Positions 63,569-64,000 of a stretch of 64,000 nucleotides of DNA are shown here, in pieces. The translations under genes and the position numbers were made by a program. The stretch comes from JBDREC01 sp043820105 [NCBI: Pseudomonadota bacterium] (GTDB lineage: Bacteria; Bdellovibrionota_F; JAHFAK01). Under the pieces are notes generated by a model, which saw only the letters and a program-made list of their open reading frames with translations, searched no databases and had not been told where the DNA came from. Where the stretch lies: NCBI GenBank assembly GCA_043820105.1, contig JBDREC010000039.1:1-64000 (forward strand). The letters run 5' to 3'. Numbering within the stretch: the first letter of the stretch is position 1; every line of letters begins with the position of its first letter.

Positions 63569-64000
63569 TTAATTGCTTTGTAGGTCCACTACATAGCCAA
63601 GTGGTGAATAATCAATTGCTGAATCCACCATACCAATTACCGCTCTTGTAAGTTCAGAATCAAAGTCACCAGTGTGCTGTGAGCCGTCAGCTTCGGTTAC
63701 TTTTCCTTGGCCCTGTGGCACACCACTTACAAAGGTGCCTGTCCATTGTGAGCCATCATTAAGTGTTATTGTTCCCTGGCCGTTTGGTTTGTCATCTTTG
63801 AATTGTCCTTTGTATTTTCGGCCTTCTACTAGGGTAGCTGATCCAAAACCATTGGCTCTACCATCTCTAAATTCTCCTTGATATTGTCGACCATCGCCAT
63901 ATGTCAAGGTTCCTTGTCCGTGGTAAGTTCCATTCGCAAAATCTCCAGAATAAGTAAATTCTTTAACCTTAAGAACACCTTTGCCGTGTTGCTTGCCATC
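63569..64000 (-). CDS. MORN-repeat protein, 5' end outside the window
   Basis: The frame stays open to the right edge, so the true start lies beyond it; the codon at 63907 is a TTG (Leu) inside a repeat, not a start. About 143 residues are visible, with roughly five MORN repeats of about 23 residues (for example YQGEFRDGRANGFGSATL, YKGQFKDDKPNGQGTITL). MORN repeats form beta-hairpin arrays that bind lipids or proteins. A short non-repeat C-terminus follows. No signal peptide can be judged. Confidence 0.85.
   Translation of the reverse strand, partial: DGKQHGKGVLKVKEFTYSGDFANGTYHGQGTLTYGDGRQYQGEFRDGRANGFGSATLVEGRKYKGQFKDDKPNGQGTITLNDGSQWTGTFVSGVPQGQGKVTEADGSQHTGDFDSELTRAVIGMVDSAIDYSPLGYVVDLQSN

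Overview
The window is AT-rich chromosomal DNA of a Gram-negative bacterium. Several features suggest a deltaproteobacteria-like lineage in the broad sense (Myxococcota, Desulfobacterota, Bdellovibrionota or a relative): split b/b' ATP synthase subunits in an operon without a and c, FHA-TPR and FHA-GGDEF proteins, an MCE lipid-transport operon, DUF4416, a protein resembling the MXAN_5187 C-terminal family, many lipoproteins and sigma-54-type promoters. This placement is inference from gene content; there is no rRNA gene to confirm it.

Layout. 0-10.6 kb: FHA-TPR protein, PpiD-like foldase, DUF218 protein, an unknown exported protein, rsmG, an RluB-type pseudouridine synthase, an M20 hydrolase with ridA, an FHA-diguanylate cyclase and a cupin. 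10.8-18.7 kb: unknown exported protein, pyrR-pyrB-pyrC, and a Pit phosphate transporter with its PhoU-like partner. 18.8-36.3 kb (accessory): RCC1-repeat lipoprotein, V8/trypsin-like lipoprotein, an exported protein, an organophosphate/phosphate antiporter, an S28 peptidase, a membrane AAA ATPase overlapping an MscS channel gene, a large exported repeat protein, and a REP-type (Y1) transposase. 36.6-39.0 kb: a type IV pilin and a divergent XRE/Fic pair among short shared repeats. 39.2-48.8 kb (minus strand): tRNA-Leu, secG, tpiA, mlaD/F/E-like genes, alr, a UDP-glucuronate decarboxylase-type gene, lipoproteins and an internally deleted rtcB. 49-56.8 kb: aminotransferase, tRNA-Arg, HU, a tautomerase, leuD-leuC, gmk-yicC, DUF4416 and an M24 peptidase. 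57-62.9 kb: F1 ATP synthase operon (b', b, delta, alpha, gamma, beta, epsilon). The right edge has a coiled-coil protein and a partial MORN-repeat protein.

Two patterns cross gene boundaries. (1) Eight -24/-12 (sigma-54) promoter matches, most of them excellent, each precede a gene for an exported protein: signal peptide, lipoprotein or secreted protease. I found none in front of the housekeeping genes whose upstream regions I read. This looks like a sigma-54 regulon for surface or secreted proteins of mostly unknown function. (2) At least 20 intergenic sites hold short tandem words, almost always 7 nt per unit (a few 6 or 8), with different words at different sites. Five consist of two opposed arrays able to form long hairpins, and several run into the 3' ends of genes. 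They sit mainly among housekeeping genes and are absent from 26.4-39.3 kb.

Other candidates for new biology are the AAA ATPase/MscS gene pair, the large exported protein built from about seven ~100-residue repeats, and the repeat-bounded pilin/XRE/Fic island.
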